NCBI RefSeq assembly: GCF_003702045.1
Contig: NZ_RBTP01000069.1
Span: forward strand, 1 to 64,000
Length of the DNA: 64,000 nucleotides
DNA from: Pseudomonas viridiflava
GTDB taxonomy: Bacteria > Pseudomonadota > Gammaproteobacteria > Pseudomonadales > Pseudomonadaceae
Direction of reading: 5' to 3'
The translations under genes were made by a program, and so were the position numbers. Shown here in pieces: positions 43,723 through 53,081 of this stretch. Under the pieces are notes generated by a model, which did not search any database, had not been told where the DNA came from, and worked only from the letters and a program-made list of their open reading frames with translations. Positions within the stretch are counted from its first letter, which is position 1; every line of letters starts with the position of its first letter.

Positions 43723-44625
43723 TCAATGACGTGTGTCAGATGGCGAATCGACACCGCCGCCAGCAAACAGCTGGACCACGTCAGTGGCGTCGAACAGATA
43801 GCGCTCGTTGCAGAACTGGCAGTCGATCTCGATGGTGCCGTTGTGTTCCTGAACCAATTGCTGCGCGTCTTCCAGCCCAAGGCTGATCAGCGCATTGGCC
43901 GAACGCTCGCGTGAGCAGCTGCAACGGAAGCAGATAGGCTGCACATCGAACAGACGCACCGGGTCTTCGTGGTACAGGCGATGCAGGATGGTCTGGTTGT
44001 CCAGGCCCAGCATTTCTTCGGCGGTGAGGGTGCTGGCCAGCGTGGTGACGTGCTCCCAGCTGGCATCACGCTCTTCAGGGTCCGGGATCTGTGAGATGGG
44101 CAATTGTTGCAGCAGCAGTCCACGTGCGCGATGACCGTCCGCTTTCAGCCAGAAACGCGTGCCCAACTGCTCGGACATCACGAAATAGCTGGAGAGGCTT
44201 TCAGAAAGGTCCACACCGTCCAGCGCGACGATGCCTTGGTAACGCTTGCCCTGGCGCGGATCGATGGTGAGGGCCAGCGATCCATCCGGCATCAGGTCCT
44301 GAAGGCCTGCGCCGGGTGTGATCAGCGCTTCGTCGTAACGGGCGATGCCACGCAGTTCACGCTCGCTGGAGCATTCAACCATCAGCAAAGGAACGGCGCC
44401 GCTGGAACGGGCCTGAAGAATGAGCAAGCCATCGAATTTGAGGGTGCCAACCAGCAACGCCGCAGCAGCCATCAACTCGCCCAGCAACTGCGCGACCGGT
44501 TCAGGGTACGGGTGCTTGGCGAGGACTTCGGCGTAACTGCGCTCCAGGGCGACCAGCTCACCGCGAACGTCGCTTTCGTCGAAGATGAAGCGCTGGGTGA
44601 AATCGGTGTCTGGGGTATCGTTCAT
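43723..44625 (-). CDS. hslO: Redox-regulated chaperone Hsp33
   Basis: A 300-residue cytosolic chaperone activated by oxidation. The C-terminal zinc/redox centre is FRCSCS followed by DCQFC, the C-x-C...C-x2-C pattern that forms disulfides under oxidative stress. The N-terminal domain has [17 protein letters not shown], and [17 protein letters not shown] is family typical. The start at 44625 (MNDTPDTDF) gives the family length, while an in-frame start 18 codons upstream has no support. It lies upstream of pckA and downstream of hslR, which suggests a stress-related neighbourhood; the gap to hslR is 176 nt. Confidence 0.95.
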   Translation of the reverse strand: MNDTPDTDFTQRFIFDESDVRGELVALERSYAEVLAKHPYPEPVAQLLGELMAAAALLVGTLKFDGLLILQARSSGAVPLLMVECSSERELRGIARYDEALITPGAGLQDLMPDGSLALTIDPRQGKRYQGIVALDGVDLSESLSSYFVMSEQLGTRFWLKADGHRARGLLLQQLPISQIPDPEERDASWEHVTTLASTLTAEEMLGLDNQTILHRLYHEDPVRLFDVQPICFRCSCSRERSANALISLGLEDAQQLVQEHNGTIEIDCQFCNERYLFDATDVVQLFAGGGVDSPSDTRH

Positions 44626-44801
44626 AAAAAGAAGGTATCTACTGTGATGACTATTGATGGCAGCCGACGAATGTTGCATCGGTGAGGTTCGGCCAAGCGC
44701 TCTGTGCCATGCCGTTTGGCTGACATTTTAGGAGCTATCCGGCGAGGTTCCAAGCCGCACGGTCGTTCAGGTCGACGACGAGGCGGTTTCCCGGACGGCG
44801 A

Positions 44802-45209
44802 TCACCCGTCTCGCTGGTTGCCACGAAAATCGAACAACTGCCGCCGCTGCTTCTTGGTAGGCCGCCCGTCTGTGGTCACTCCCAGATTTCCGGCTTTGCG
44901 CTGGGCGGCAGCCTGTTCACGCCGGGTGATGCTTTCCGGCGTTTCGCGGTACAGCGTCTGCGCCTCGGGTGCGCCGCGACGTACGATGGACAATGCCTCT
45001 ACGACTACCGTACGCTCATCGAAACCGATGCGAATCTGAAATTCGTCGCCTACGCGGGGCTCCTTCCCGGGCTTGCAGCGTTCGCCACGGCAATGCACCT
45101 TGCCACTTTCGATTGCCGCCTTGGCCAGCGCCCGCGTTTTGAAAAAGCGTGCTGCCCACAGCCATTTGTCCAAACGAACCTTGTCGTCTTCCTCTGGCTT
45201 TTGAGCCAT
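44802..45209 (-). CDS. hslR: Ribosome-associated heat-shock protein Hsp15 (S4 domain)
   Basis: 135 residues. The N-terminal S4 RNA-binding domain has VRLDKWLWAARFFKTRALAKAAIESGKV, followed by a short beta domain and a basic C-terminal tail rich in Arg, Lys and Gln. Hsp15 binds free 50S subunits that still carry peptidyl-tRNA, helping recycle stalled ribosomes after heat shock. The length matches E. coli Hsp15 (133). It is in the same orientation as hslO, but a 176-nt gap separates them. Confidence 0.93.
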   Translation of the reverse strand: MAQKPEEDDKVRLDKWLWAARFFKTRALAKAAIESGKVHCRGERCKPGKEPRVGDEFQIRIGFDERTVVVEALSIVRRGAPEAQTLYRETPESITRREQAAAQRKAGNLGVTTDGRPTKKQRRQLFDFRGNQRDG

Positions 45210-45388
45210 ATGAATTCCTCATCCTTATAACAGTCAGAACGTGATCAGGCGCACACCGAAAGTAACGGCTTCTTCAGCCGCCCGCCTTTTGCGTTCGTCT
45301 TTCCTGAACAAACATGAAGTAACCGATCCTTGCTTGTCAAAAACAGCCCGACCAATTTCATGGCCTATCACCCCACATGGAGTGCGAC

Positions 45389-46171
45389 GTGACAGAATTT
45401 CCAGCTTCTTTGACTGCACCCAAGAAAGGGTGTGAGGGTTGCACAAACAGTCCGGAACTGAGCTTCTCGTTCGACTATGCCTACCAGCCGATCGTGGACC
45501 TGCGCGACCAATCGACCTTCGCCCACGAGGCGCTCGTGCGCGGCCCCAACGGCGAAGGCGCCCTGTCGGTACTCAGCCAGGTGACGGATCAGAACCGCTA
45601 CCGATTCGACCAGAAGTGCCGGACAACGGCCATCGCCGGAGCTGCCAGGCTGGGCATGACCGAGCGTCTGTCGATCAACTTTCTGCCCAATGCGGTGTAT
45701 CGTCCCGAATTGTGCATTCGTAGCACACTGGAAGCGGCCAAAGCGCATAATTTCCCCATCGACCGGCTCATTTTCGAGACAATCGAAACCGAGCATGTGG
45801 ATGATCAGGGTCACTTGAGCAACATTTTGCGCGAGTACCGTGAATTCGGCTTCATGACGGCCATCGACGACTTCGGCGCGGGCCATTCCGGCCTGTCCCT
45901 GTTGGCTGACTTTCAACCCGACCTGATAAAACTCGACATGAATCTGATCCGCGATATCCACCGTGATCGCGCGCGTCAGGCTATTGTTCGTGGGGTTGTC
46001 ACAATGTGTTCCGAGTTAGGGATTAAAGTCATCGCCGAAGGGATAGAAAGCGTGGAGGAACGGGATTTCCTCGCCGATTGCGGCATTTTCCTGATGCAAG
46101 GCTACTGGTTCGCCAAGCCTGCATTCAAAGCCTTGGCTCAGATCAGTCCTGACGCCTGGCAGAAGTCTTGA
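45389..46171 (+). CDS. rimA: EAL-domain cyclic-di-GMP phosphodiesterase RimA
   Basis: A 260-residue single EAL domain. The catalytic motif is HEALVRG near residues 46-52, with RLSINFLPN, IFETIETEHV, MTAIDDFGAG (metal-binding Asp pair), IKLDMNLI and VIAEGIES. The N-terminus carries a CEGC pair of unknown role. The conserved motifs predict active c-di-GMP hydrolysis. Together with rimB and rimK it matches the rimABK operon described in Pseudomonas fluorescens, where RimA and c-di-GMP stimulate RimK-dependent glutamate addition to ribosomal protein S6. GTG at 45389 is chosen because GGAG lies 6 nt before it; ATG at 45377 lacks one. Confidence 0.87.
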   Translation: MTEFPASLTAPKKGCEGCTNSPELSFSFDYAYQPIVDLRDQSTFAHEALVRGPNGEGALSVLSQVTDQNRYRFDQKCRTTAIAGAARLGMTERLSINFLPNAVYRPELCIRSTLEAAKAHNFPIDRLIFETIETEHVDDQGHLSNILREYREFGFMTAIDDFGAGHSGLSLLADFQPDLIKLDMNLIRDIHRDRARQAIVRGVVTMCSELGIKVIAEGIESVEERDFLADCGIFLMQGYWFAKPAFKALAQISPDAWQKS

Positions 46172-46187
46172 GAAGTACGGAATCGCA

Positions 46188-46664
46188 TTGAAAACATTCG
46201 ATCATCTGACAGTCATCGGCCTGCGCGAGTGGGTGGCGCTCCCTGATTTGGGGGTCGCAGGCCTTCGGGCGAAAATCGATACCGGTGCCAGTACATCGAG
46301 CCTGCATGCTACTGAAATCGAGCCGTTCGAGCGGGATGGCCAGAAATGGGTCCGTTTCAACGCGCATCTGGGCACAGTGGTTCAACTACGACATCGCCGC
46401 TGCGAGGCATTACTGGTCGCCATGAAGACCATAAAAAGCTCCAACGGTCAGGCACAGGTGCGTTATGTCATTCGCACCACCCTGGCCTTGGGTGATCGCA
46501 TCTGGCCTGTGGAATTTACCCTGGCCTGCCGCAAGTCGATGCGTTATCGGCTGCTGCTGGGTTCAAACGCTTTGATCGACGGCCAACTGGTGGTCAATCC
46601 GGGCATAACTTATGTACAAGACAAGCCGGTGTTCCCGGCCTCTACTTCCTCAGGTGCTGCATGA
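46188..46664 (+). CDS. rimB: RimK-associated retropepsin-like protease RimB
   Basis: A 158-residue protein with the putative ATP-dependent zinc protease (DUF4124/RloA2-like) fold. It has [27 protein letters not shown], where DTG is the aspartyl-protease-like triad at residues about 31-33, followed by [17 protein letters not shown]. In P. fluorescens RimB counteracts or modulates RimK activity. The start is a TTG at 46188 just after rimA, with ACGGAA upstream. It ends in an ATGA overlap with rimK, so translation of the last two is coupled. Proteolytic activity on S6 is inferred from the operon. Confidence 0.83.
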   Translation: MKTFDHLTVIGLREWVALPDLGVAGLRAKIDTGASTSSLHATEIEPFERDGQKWVRFNAHLGTVVQLRHRRCEALLVAMKTIKSSNGQAQVRYVIRTTLALGDRIWPVEFTLACRKSMRYRLLLGSNALIDGQLVVNPGITYVQDKPVFPASTSSGAA

Positions 46665-47566
46665 AGATCGCTGTGCTCTCGCGTAACCCGCGTTTGTATT
46701 CCACCCGTCGTCTGGTCGAAGCTGGTATTGAGCGTGGCCACGAGATGGTGGTGATCGATACCCTGCGCGCCTATATGAACATCGCCAGTCATAAGCCGCA
46801 GATCCACTACCGCGGCAAGCCGCTCGAAGGCTTCGATGCGGTGATTCCGCGCATCGGCGCGTCAGTGACATTCTATGGCTGCGCGGTGTTGCGCCAGTTT
46901 GAAATGATGGGTGTGTTTCCGCTCAACGAATCGGTGGCCATTGCGCGCTCACGGGACAAGCTGCGCTCGCTGCAACTGCTCTCGCGCCGCGGTATCGGCC
47001 TGCCGGTCACCGGTTTTGCGCACTCGCCGGACGATATTCCCGACTTGATTCAGATGGTCAACGGCGCACCGCTGGTCATCAAGGTGCTGGAAGGGACTCA
47101 GGGAATCGGGGTCGTGCTGTGTGAAACGGCGACGGCAGCGGAATCGGTGATCGAAGCGTTCATGGGCCTCAAGCAGGACATCATGGTTCAGGAATACATC
47201 AAGGAAGCAGGCGGTGCGGACATTCGTTGCTTCGTGGTGGGTGACAAAGTCATTGCCTCGATGAAGCGTCAGGCCAAGCCGGGAGAGTTTCGCTCCAACC
47301 TGCACCGAGGCGGCAGCGCCAGCCTGATCAAGATCACCCCGGAAGAACGCATGACGGCCTTGCGGGCGGCAAAGGTCATGGGGTTGAGCGTCGCCGGCGT
47401 GGACATCCTGCGCTCCAACCACGGTCCACTGGTGATGGAAGTGAACTCCTCGCCGGGCCTTGAAGGCATTGAGGTGACCACCAGCAAGGATGTCGCCGGG
47501 ATGATCATCGAGTACCTGGAAAAGAACAGCGGCCCGCACATGACGCGGACCAAAGGGAAGGGATAA
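46661..47566 (+). CDS. rimK: Ribosomal protein S6-L-glutamate ligase RimK
   Basis: A 301-residue ATP-grasp enzyme that adds glutamate residues to the C-terminus of ribosomal protein S6. Signatures are [30 protein letters not shown] (ATP-grasp loop), [14 protein letters not shown] (ATP-binding) and [25 protein letters not shown], which carries the metal-coordinating Glu and Asn. The length agrees with E. coli RimK (300). Its ATG overlaps the rimB stop by 4 nt. In pseudomonads the enzyme links c-di-GMP signalling to ribosome composition and the proteome. A hairpin follows at 47572. Confidence 0.95.
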   Translation: MKIAVLSRNPRLYSTRRLVEAGIERGHEMVVIDTLRAYMNIASHKPQIHYRGKPLEGFDAVIPRIGASVTFYGCAVLRQFEMMGVFPLNESVAIARSRDKLRSLQLLSRRGIGLPVTGFAHSPDDIPDLIQMVNGAPLVIKVLEGTQGIGVVLCETATAAESVIEAFMGLKQDIMVQEYIKEAGGADIRCFVVGDKVIASMKRQAKPGEFRSNLHRGGSASLIKITPEERMTALRAAKVMGLSVAGVDILRSNHGPLVMEVNSSPGLEGIEVTTSKDVAGMIIEYLEKNSGPHMTRTKGKG

Positions 47567-47571
47567 GTCAG

Positions 47572-47606
47572 TTGAGCGTGCCAATGCCCGGCGTCGGCAC
47601 GCTCAA
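47572..47606. terminator. Shared hairpin between convergent rimK and amgS
   Basis: TTGAGCGTGCC (47572-47582) pairs with GGCACGCTCAA (47596-47606), 11 bp perfect, loop 13 nt. It lies 6 nt after the rimK stop and 10 nt from the stop of the convergent kinase gene, so it can stop both transcripts, although no strong T-run is present. Confidence 0.75.
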
Positions 47607-47615
47607 CATAGCGCT

Positions 47616-48926
47616 TTAGACAGCATCCCTCGGCAACATCAGCCCCAGCGGCAAGCGCACTCGCGCCTCCAAACCGCCTCCCGACCGATTCCTCAATTCC
47701 ACATTGCCGCCATGCATGGCAGCGATGCGCTTGACGATGGCCAATCCGAGGCCGGTGCCTTTGCCGCTGCGGGCACGGTCGCCACGAATGAACGGGTTGA
47801 AGATGGTATCCAGCTCTGACGGATCAATGCCGGCGCCACGATCCAGCACGCTCAGCACCACATAGGGCGCGTTTCTGTCGCCTGATACGTATGCGGCCAC
47901 TTCAATGCCATTGCCTGCATGATGCTTGGCGTTGCCGATCAGGTTGGTCAGCAGACGCTTCATGGAAACCCGACGCAACGGAAACGGCGGAATCGGCTCC
48001 AGACACAAGCGGATGTCATCTTCGGCGCTGTTGAACGGCTCGACCACGTCGCGCACCAGATCCCCCAGATCGACTTCTTCGATTTCTTCGTCACGACCGT
48101 CACGAATGAACGCCAGGAACTGGTCGAGAATCGCGTCCATGTCCTCGATATCGCGCACCATGCCTTCGGTGAACTCGTTGTCACTCATCAGCTCCAGCGA
48201 CAGCCGTAGACGCGTCAATGGCGTGCGCAGATCATGGGACACCCCCGCCAGCATCAGTTCACGTTCCTGACCGGCCTGCTCCACGTCCTCGGCCATCTGG
48301 TTGAAAGCCCGATACACCTCGGCCATCTCACTGGGGGTTTCACTGATGGGCAAGCGCACGCTGCGCCCCTGTCCCAACTGACGCGCCGCGAATACCAGCC
48401 GTTTGAGCGGCTGATTCAACTGACGCACGAAGATCCAGGCGGAAGCGGTCGACAGCAGGCCAATGGCCAGGAACCAGCCCAACACGCTCCAGATTTTCTG
48501 ACCGCGCAGCGGATGAGGATAGAGCGGCACCTTCAGCCAACCGTCACCCAGGCTCGGCGCACGCACCCACAGCGCAGGTGGCGCATGCACACGCAGGCGC
48601 ACTTCGGTATCAGCCCCCAGTTCGGCCTGCATCTGCCGTTGATAGATCTCGCTGTAGGGCCAGTGCTGCTCGCCTTCCGGTACGCCGCCGCCCACGACCC
48701 GAATCAGACCTGCGGCCTCGGCAATCGCTTCCCGATCATTTTCATCGGCCGCCCAGTAGGCACGCAGCGTCAGGGCCACGCCGTGGCTGTACTGCCTGTC
48801 GACCAGAACGTCTTCGTTCATCAGCAGATAGACCAGCGTGAGTGCCTTGGAAAACAGCACGACGATGAGCACCAGCCATAGCGTGCGGGAGAAAAAGCTT
48901 TGCGGGAACCAGAGCGGTGTCTTCAT
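47616..48926 (-). CDS. amgS: Sensor histidine kinase EnvZ/AmgS
   Basis: A 436-residue inner-membrane kinase. The first TM helix is at about residues 14-36 (RTLWLVLIVVLFSKALTLVYLL), a periplasmic domain reaches about 145, and the second TM is SVLGWFLAIGLLSTASAWIF. HAMP and DHp domains follow with H-box VSHDLRTPLTRLR (H231), and the CATPase has NLIGNAKHHAG, DRGAGI and GTGLGLAI. It is EnvZ-type; in P. aeruginosa this locus is AmgS, sensing aminoglycoside-induced envelope stress. It lies 163 nt downstream of amgR with a T-run hairpin between. The start at 48926 is picked for the TM topology. Confidence 0.9.
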   Translation of the reverse strand: MKTPLWFPQSFFSRTLWLVLIVVLFSKALTLVYLLMNEDVLVDRQYSHGVALTLRAYWAADENDREAIAEAAGLIRVVGGGVPEGEQHWPYSEIYQRQMQAELGADTEVRLRVHAPPALWVRAPSLGDGWLKVPLYPHPLRGQKIWSVLGWFLAIGLLSTASAWIFVRQLNQPLKRLVFAARQLGQGRSVRLPISETPSEMAEVYRAFNQMAEDVEQAGQERELMLAGVSHDLRTPLTRLRLSLELMSDNEFTEGMVRDIEDMDAILDQFLAFIRDGRDEEIEEVDLGDLVRDVVEPFNSAEDDIRLCLEPIPPFPLRRVSMKRLLTNLIGNAKHHAGNGIEVAAYVSGDRNAPYVVLSVLDRGAGIDPSELDTIFNPFIRGDRARSGKGTGLGLAIVKRIAAMHGGNVELRNRSGGGLEARVRLPLGLMLPRDAV

Positions 48927-49016
48927 AACTGCAGCTACACACTTTGCGGGGCGAGGCGAGGCTCGCAAGTTTGCCGAACGCGGGCCGGACCCGAGGTACG
49001 AACGCAAAAAACCAGA

Positions 49017-49047
49017 ACGTCGATAACCTTGAAAAGGTTATCGACGT
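49017..49047 (-). terminator. 14-bp hairpin with T-run between amgR and amgS
   Basis: ACGTCGATAACCTT (49017-49030) pairs perfectly with AAGGTTATCGACGT (49034-49047) over a 3-nt loop, 42 nt after the amgR stop on the minus strand. It is followed on that strand by TTCTGGTTTTTT. The structure can terminate or attenuate transcription, so amgS may be expressed below amgR. Confidence 0.8.
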
Positions 49048-49089
49048 GGCTGGCAGGAACTTCGGTGTTCTGTTCTGACAAACGATCTG

Positions 49090-49830
49090 TCAGCGACTTC
49101 CGGCACCATCGGGAACGAATACATAACCTACGCCCCAGACGGTCTGAATGTAACGCGGTTTGGAAGGATCCGGCTCAATCAGGCGACGCAGACGCGAAAT
49201 CTGTACGTCGATGGAGCGCTCCAGTGCATCCCATTCCCGGCCACGGGCCAGGTTCATCAGCTTGTCGCGGGTCAACGGTTCACGGGCATGCATGACCAGC
49301 GCCTTGAGTACCGCAAACTCGCCGGTCGTCAGCATGTGCACTTCGTCACCGCGTTTCAGCTCGCGGGTCGCCAGCGACAACACGTAATCACCGAAACTGA
49401 CCGATTCGTCTTCGCTGCCGGGCGCGCCAGGCACCGGAGCAGCCTGACGACGCAGGACAGCCTTGACCCGGGCCATCAGTTCGTCCGGGTTGAACGGCTT
49501 GGCGAGATAATCGTCGGCGCCCAGTTCAAGCCCTTTGATACGGCTCAACTCATCGCCCTTGGCGGTGAGCATGACAATTGGCACCTGATTGTTCGCTGCG
49601 CGCAAACGACGGCAAGCGGAAAGGCCATCTTCCCCAGGCAGCATCAAGTCCAGCACCACAAGGTTGAACACCTCACGGGACAACAGTCGGTCCATTTGCT
49701 CCACGTTCGCCACGGCGCGGGCACGGTAGCCCTTGCTGGTGAAGAACCGTTCCAGGAGGCTGCTCAGCCCCGGATCGTCATCGACGATCAGGATTTTTTC
49801 GCCTTCAGCATTTTGTGCAGTGCTGCTCAT
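49090..49830 (-). CDS. amgR: OmpR-family response regulator (AmgR/OmpR)
   Basis: 246 residues. The receiver domain has acidic pocket VDDD (residues 16-19), phosphoacceptor D61 in LVVLDLMLPG, the switch Thr in MLTAKG and K111 region LAKPFNPDEL. The C-terminal OmpR winged-helix domain has GDYVLSLATRELKRGDE, LTTGEFAVLKAL and the recognition-helix part SIDVQISRLRRLIE. The partner AmgS (EnvZ-like) is downstream. In P. aeruginosa AmgR controls protease and membrane-stress genes that confer intrinsic aminoglycoside tolerance. The assignment to AmgR over classical OmpR is from gene neighbourhood. Confidence 0.92.
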   Translation of the reverse strand: MSSTAQNAEGEKILIVDDDPGLSSLLERFFTSKGYRARAVANVEQMDRLLSREVFNLVVLDLMLPGEDGLSACRRLRAANNQVPIVMLTAKGDELSRIKGLELGADDYLAKPFNPDELMARVKAVLRRQAAPVPGAPGSEDESVSFGDYVLSLATRELKRGDEVHMLTTGEFAVLKALVMHAREPLTRDKLMNLARGREWDALERSIDVQISRLRRLIEPDPSKPRYIQTVWGVGYVFVPDGAGSR

Positions 49831-50131
49831 CGGATGCTCCTTTGATCTCGGGGCGCATTATGGCGTAGCTGCGGTGATGCGCACCTTGTGCATTGTTAGC
49901 AGATTTTACTGTGCGCCACACTCACGCCCGTTCTGCGGAGGGCAAAAAGGTCGCGCTCGTCGGCCAATCCCCTAATCCGGCTTCGCTGGGTATAATGCGC
50001 CGCCCTCAAGGTCAGGCGACGCCAGACTTGTGGGAGTTCGCCGGTCATGAAAACAAACCGCACGCGAATCGGAATCTGGCAAGCCGGACCTTACACAGCC
50101 CAGTTTTTTGCTCACAACTCCAGGTGGTCTT
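49831..50131. promoter_or_regulatory. amgR-tex divergent region with a tex -10 candidate
   Basis: A perfect TATAAT occurs at 49991-49996, 136 nt upstream of the tex ATG, without a clear -35. The minus-strand side (49831-49900) must hold the amgR promoter, but I see no consensus boxes. No repeats or other genes are found in the 301 nt. Confidence 0.45.
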
Positions 50132-52453
50132 ATGGACAGCATCAACAGCCGCATCGCCGAAGAACTCGGCGTACGCCCACAACAGGTCGCAGCGGCCGTA
50201 GCACTACTGGATGAAGGCTCGACAGTGCCCTTCATTTCCCGCTATCGCAAGGAAGTGACCGGCAGCCTCGATGACACGCAACTGCGTCATCTGGAAGAGC
50301 GCCTGCGCTACCTGCGCGAGCTGGACGATCGGCGTGTCAGCATCCTTGCCAGCATCGAAGAGCAAGGCAAGCTGACCCCGGAGCTGGCCCGTGACATCAA
50401 ACTGGCCGATACCAAGACCCGTCTCGAAGACTTGTACCTGCCGTACAAACAGAAGCGCCGCACCAAGGGCCAGATTGCACTCGAAGCCGGTCTGGGCGAA
50501 CTGGCGGACGGCCTGTTCAACGACCCGGGCCTGACGCCTGAAGCCGAAGCCGCTCGCTTCGTCGATGCCGACAAAGGTGTGGCCGATGTGAAGGCAGCGC
50601 TGGAAGGTGCCAAATACATCCTCATGGAGCGCTTCGCCGAAGACGCTTCCCTGCTCGACAAACTGCGCAGCTTCCTCAAGCAGGAGGCCGTGATCAGCGC
50701 GCGCCTCGTGCCAGGCAAGGAAGAGGAAGGCGCCAAGTTCCGCGATTACTTCGAACACGACGAACCGCTCAAGAGCATGCCGTCACACCGTGCGCTGGCC
50801 ATCTTCCGTGGTCGCAACGAAGGTTTTCTCAGCTCGGCCTTGAAAGTCGGCGAAGAACTGCCGGGCACGATGCACCCGTGCGAGCTGATGATCGGCGAGC
50901 GCTTCGGCATTCAGAACCAGAGCCGCCCTGCGGACAAGTGGCTGGCCGAAGTGGTGCGCTGGACGTGGAAGGTCAAGCTCTACAGCCACTTGGAAACCGA
51001 CCTGCTGGGCGAACTGCGTGATGGCGCGGAGACCGAAGCGATCAACGTCTTCGCCCACAACCTGCACGACCTGCTGCTGGCCGCGCCTGCCGGTCAGCGC
51101 GCCACACTGGGCCTGGACCCTGGCCTGCGGACCGGCTGCAAGGTTGCCGTGGTTGACGCCACCGGCAAACTGCTGGACTACGCCACTGTTTACCCGCACG
51201 TCCCCAAGAACCAGTGGGACCAGACCATCGCTGTCCTGGCCGCCCTGTGCGCCAAGCATTCTGTGGACCTGATCGCCATCGGCAACGGCACCGCCAGCCG
51301 CGAAACCGACAAGCTGGCCGCCGACCTGATCAAAAAATACCCAGGCCTGAAAATGACCAAGGTCATGGTTTCCGAAGCGGGCGCATCCGTTTATTCGGCG
51401 TCGGAGCTGGCCGCCAAGGAATTCCCGGACCTGGACGTCTCGATTCGTGGCGCGGTGTCCATTGCCCGCCGCTTGCAGGATCCACTGGCAGAACTGGTGA
51501 AGATCGACCCGAAATCCATCGGCGTCGGCCAGTACCAGCATGACGTTTCGCAGTTGAAACTGGCGCGTGGCCTGGATGCTGTGGTCGAAGACTGCGTAAA
51601 CGCCGTGGGCGTGGACGTGAACACCGCCTCCGTTGCCCTGCTGGCGCGCATTTCCGGCCTGAACACCACGCTGGCGCAGAACATCGTGGCTCACCGCGAT
51701 GAGAACGGTGCATTTAAAACCCGTGCAGCGCTCAAGAAAGTGGCGCGCCTGGGCGAGAAAACGTTCGAACAGGCCGCAGGCTTCTTGCGCGTCATGAATG
51801 GCGACAACCCGCTGGACTCTTCGGCCGTTCACCCGGAAGCCTATCCATTGGTGCAGCGCATCGCGGCGCAAACCGATCGTGACATCCGCTCGCTGATCGG
51901 CGATGCCAGCTTTCTCAAGCGTCTGGACCCGAAGAAATTCACCGACGAAACCTTCGGTTTGCCAACCGTGACCGACATCCTTCAAGAGCTCGAAAAGCCA
52001 GGTCGCGACCCGCGTCCCGAGTTCAAGACCGCTGAATTCCAGGACGGTGTGGAAGACCTCAAGGACCTGCAACTGGGCATGATCCTCGAAGGGGTCGTCA
52101 CCAACGTCACCAACTTCGGTGCGTTCGTCGATATCGGCGTGCATCAGGACGGTCTGGTGCATATTTCCGCGCTGTCGGAAAAATTCATCAAGGATCCGCG
52201 TGAAGCGGTCAAGGCCGGTGACGTGGTGAAAGTGAAGGTCATGGAAGTCGACATCCCGCGCAAACGTGTCGGTCTGTCGATGCGCATGAGCGATACGCCG
52301 GGCGAGAAAATCGACGGTGCCCGCGGCGCACGTCCAGGTTCCTCGCCGCGTCAGCAGAACAGCGCGCCACGTAAGGAAACCTCCGCCCCTGCGCCCGCCA
52401 ACAACGCAATGGCCTCGCTGTTCGCCAATGCCAAACAGTTGAAAAAGCGCTGA
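50132..52453 (+). CDS. tex: Tex, transcription accessory protein (S1 RNA-binding)
   Basis: A 773-residue cytoplasmic nucleic-acid-binding protein. It has an N-terminal helix-turn-helix-like region, YqgF/RuvC-like nuclease-fold domain ([21 protein letters not shown] at about 330-350, without clear full catalytic set), helix-hairpin-helix regions ([15 protein letters not shown]), and a C-terminal S1 domain from about 645 ([32 protein letters not shown]). The length fits Tex (about 775-780). In Bordetella and Pseudomonas Tex affects transcription of toxin and stress genes. The start at 50132 has AGGTGG. It overlaps the thioesterase gene by 1 nt (TGATG). Confidence 0.94.
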   Translation: MDSINSRIAEELGVRPQQVAAAVALLDEGSTVPFISRYRKEVTGSLDDTQLRHLEERLRYLRELDDRRVSILASIEEQGKLTPELARDIKLADTKTRLEDLYLPYKQKRRTKGQIALEAGLGELADGLFNDPGLTPEAEAARFVDADKGVADVKAALEGAKYILMERFAEDASLLDKLRSFLKQEAVISARLVPGKEEEGAKFRDYFEHDEPLKSMPSHRALAIFRGRNEGFLSSALKVGEELPGTMHPCELMIGERFGIQNQSRPADKWLAEVVRWTWKVKLYSHLETDLLGELRDGAETEAINVFAHNLHDLLLAAPAGQRATLGLDPGLRTGCKVAVVDATGKLLDYATVYPHVPKNQWDQTIAVLAALCAKHSVDLIAIGNGTASRETDKLAADLIKKYPGLKMTKVMVSEAGASVYSASELAAKEFPDLDVSIRGAVSIARRLQDPLAELVKIDPKSIGVGQYQHDVSQLKLARGLDAVVEDCVNAVGVDVNTASVALLARISGLNTTLAQNIVAHRDENGAFKTRAALKKVARLGEKTFEQAAGFLRVMNGDNPLDSSAVHPEAYPLVQRIAAQTDRDIRSLIGDASFLKRLDPKKFTDETFGLPTVTDILQELEKPGRDPRPEFKTAEFQDGVEDLKDLQLGMILEGVVTNVTNFGAFVDIGVHQDGLVHISALSEKFIKDPREAVKAGDVVKVKVMEVDIPRKRVGLSMRMSDTPGEKIDGARGARPGSSPRQQNSAPRKETSAPAPANNAMASLFANAKQLKKR

Positions 52454-52836
52454 TGGAGATTCCTGAGGACCTGACTCACAGTGCTTTTTTCAAGATGCTG
52501 GGCTGTGAGTTGCGGCGTCTGGACGAAGGCTTCGCCGAGGTTGCATTGCCACTGGAGGCGCACCTGCGCAACCGCGGCAATGTGATGCACGGCGGAGCGA
52601 TCTTCAGCCTGGTCGACATCAGCATGGGGCTGGCGTGTTCCAGCTCCCACGGTTTCGACCAGCGCAGCGTGACCATCGAATGCAAGATCAACTACGTGCG
52701 CGGTGTGTCCGAAGGCGAAGTGCTGTGCATTGCCAAGGTTCTGCATGCCGGTCGCCGCACGCTGGTCGTCGAAGCTGAAGTCGTTCAGGGCGACAAGCTG
52801 ATCGCCAAGGCCCAGGGCACTTTCGCGGTGATCTAG
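52453..52836 (+). CDS. PaaI-family hotdog thioesterase
   Basis: A 127-residue hotdog-fold protein. The active-site region is RGNVMHGGAIFSLVDISMG (residues about 40-58), with the HGG motif and the conserved aspartate that together define the PaaI-like acyl-CoA thioesterase subfamily; KINYVRGVSEGEV and AKAQGTFAV are later family segments. It probably hydrolyses aryl- or acyl-CoA thioesters, substrate unknown. It starts by re-using the A of the tex stop (TGATG), so it is translationally linked to tex. A 9-bp hairpin follows at 52910. Confidence 0.87.
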   Translation: MEIPEDLTHSAFFKMLGCELRRLDEGFAEVALPLEAHLRNRGNVMHGGAIFSLVDISMGLACSSSHGFDQRSVTIECKINYVRGVSEGEVLCIAKVLHAGRRTLVVEAEVVQGDKLIAKAQGTFAVI

Positions 52837-52909
52837 ACTTCAACGAACATGGAACGAACGTTATCGCTATGAACGGAATCTAGCTGTAGGCAACCGATTT
52901 GGGTTAATT

Positions 52910-52933
52910 TCGGCACCATTAGCGTGGTGCCGA
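52910..52933 (+). terminator. Hairpin between the thioesterase gene and gshA
   Basis: TCGGCACCA (52910-52918) pairs with TGGTGCCGA (52925-52933) around TTAGCG. It is 73 nt past the thioesterase stop and without a strong T-run, so it is a weak terminator or leader structure of gshA. Confidence 0.5.
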
Positions 52934-53081
52934 GTCCATTTGGTGGTACGACGAAGAGCCGTGATTGCGAACAGGCGTCAAAAGACCCCTACCAGGCGAC
53001 AACGCCAGTTCCTTTCTTCACCCTTGTAGACCGTCATGTCCACCCCCATATCGGGGCGACCGATGCGTGAAGGATTCCACC

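Noticed and set aside
45234-45446. Minus-strand 70-codon frame before rimA
   Set aside because: It overlaps the rimA start and has no motif or ribosome-binding site.
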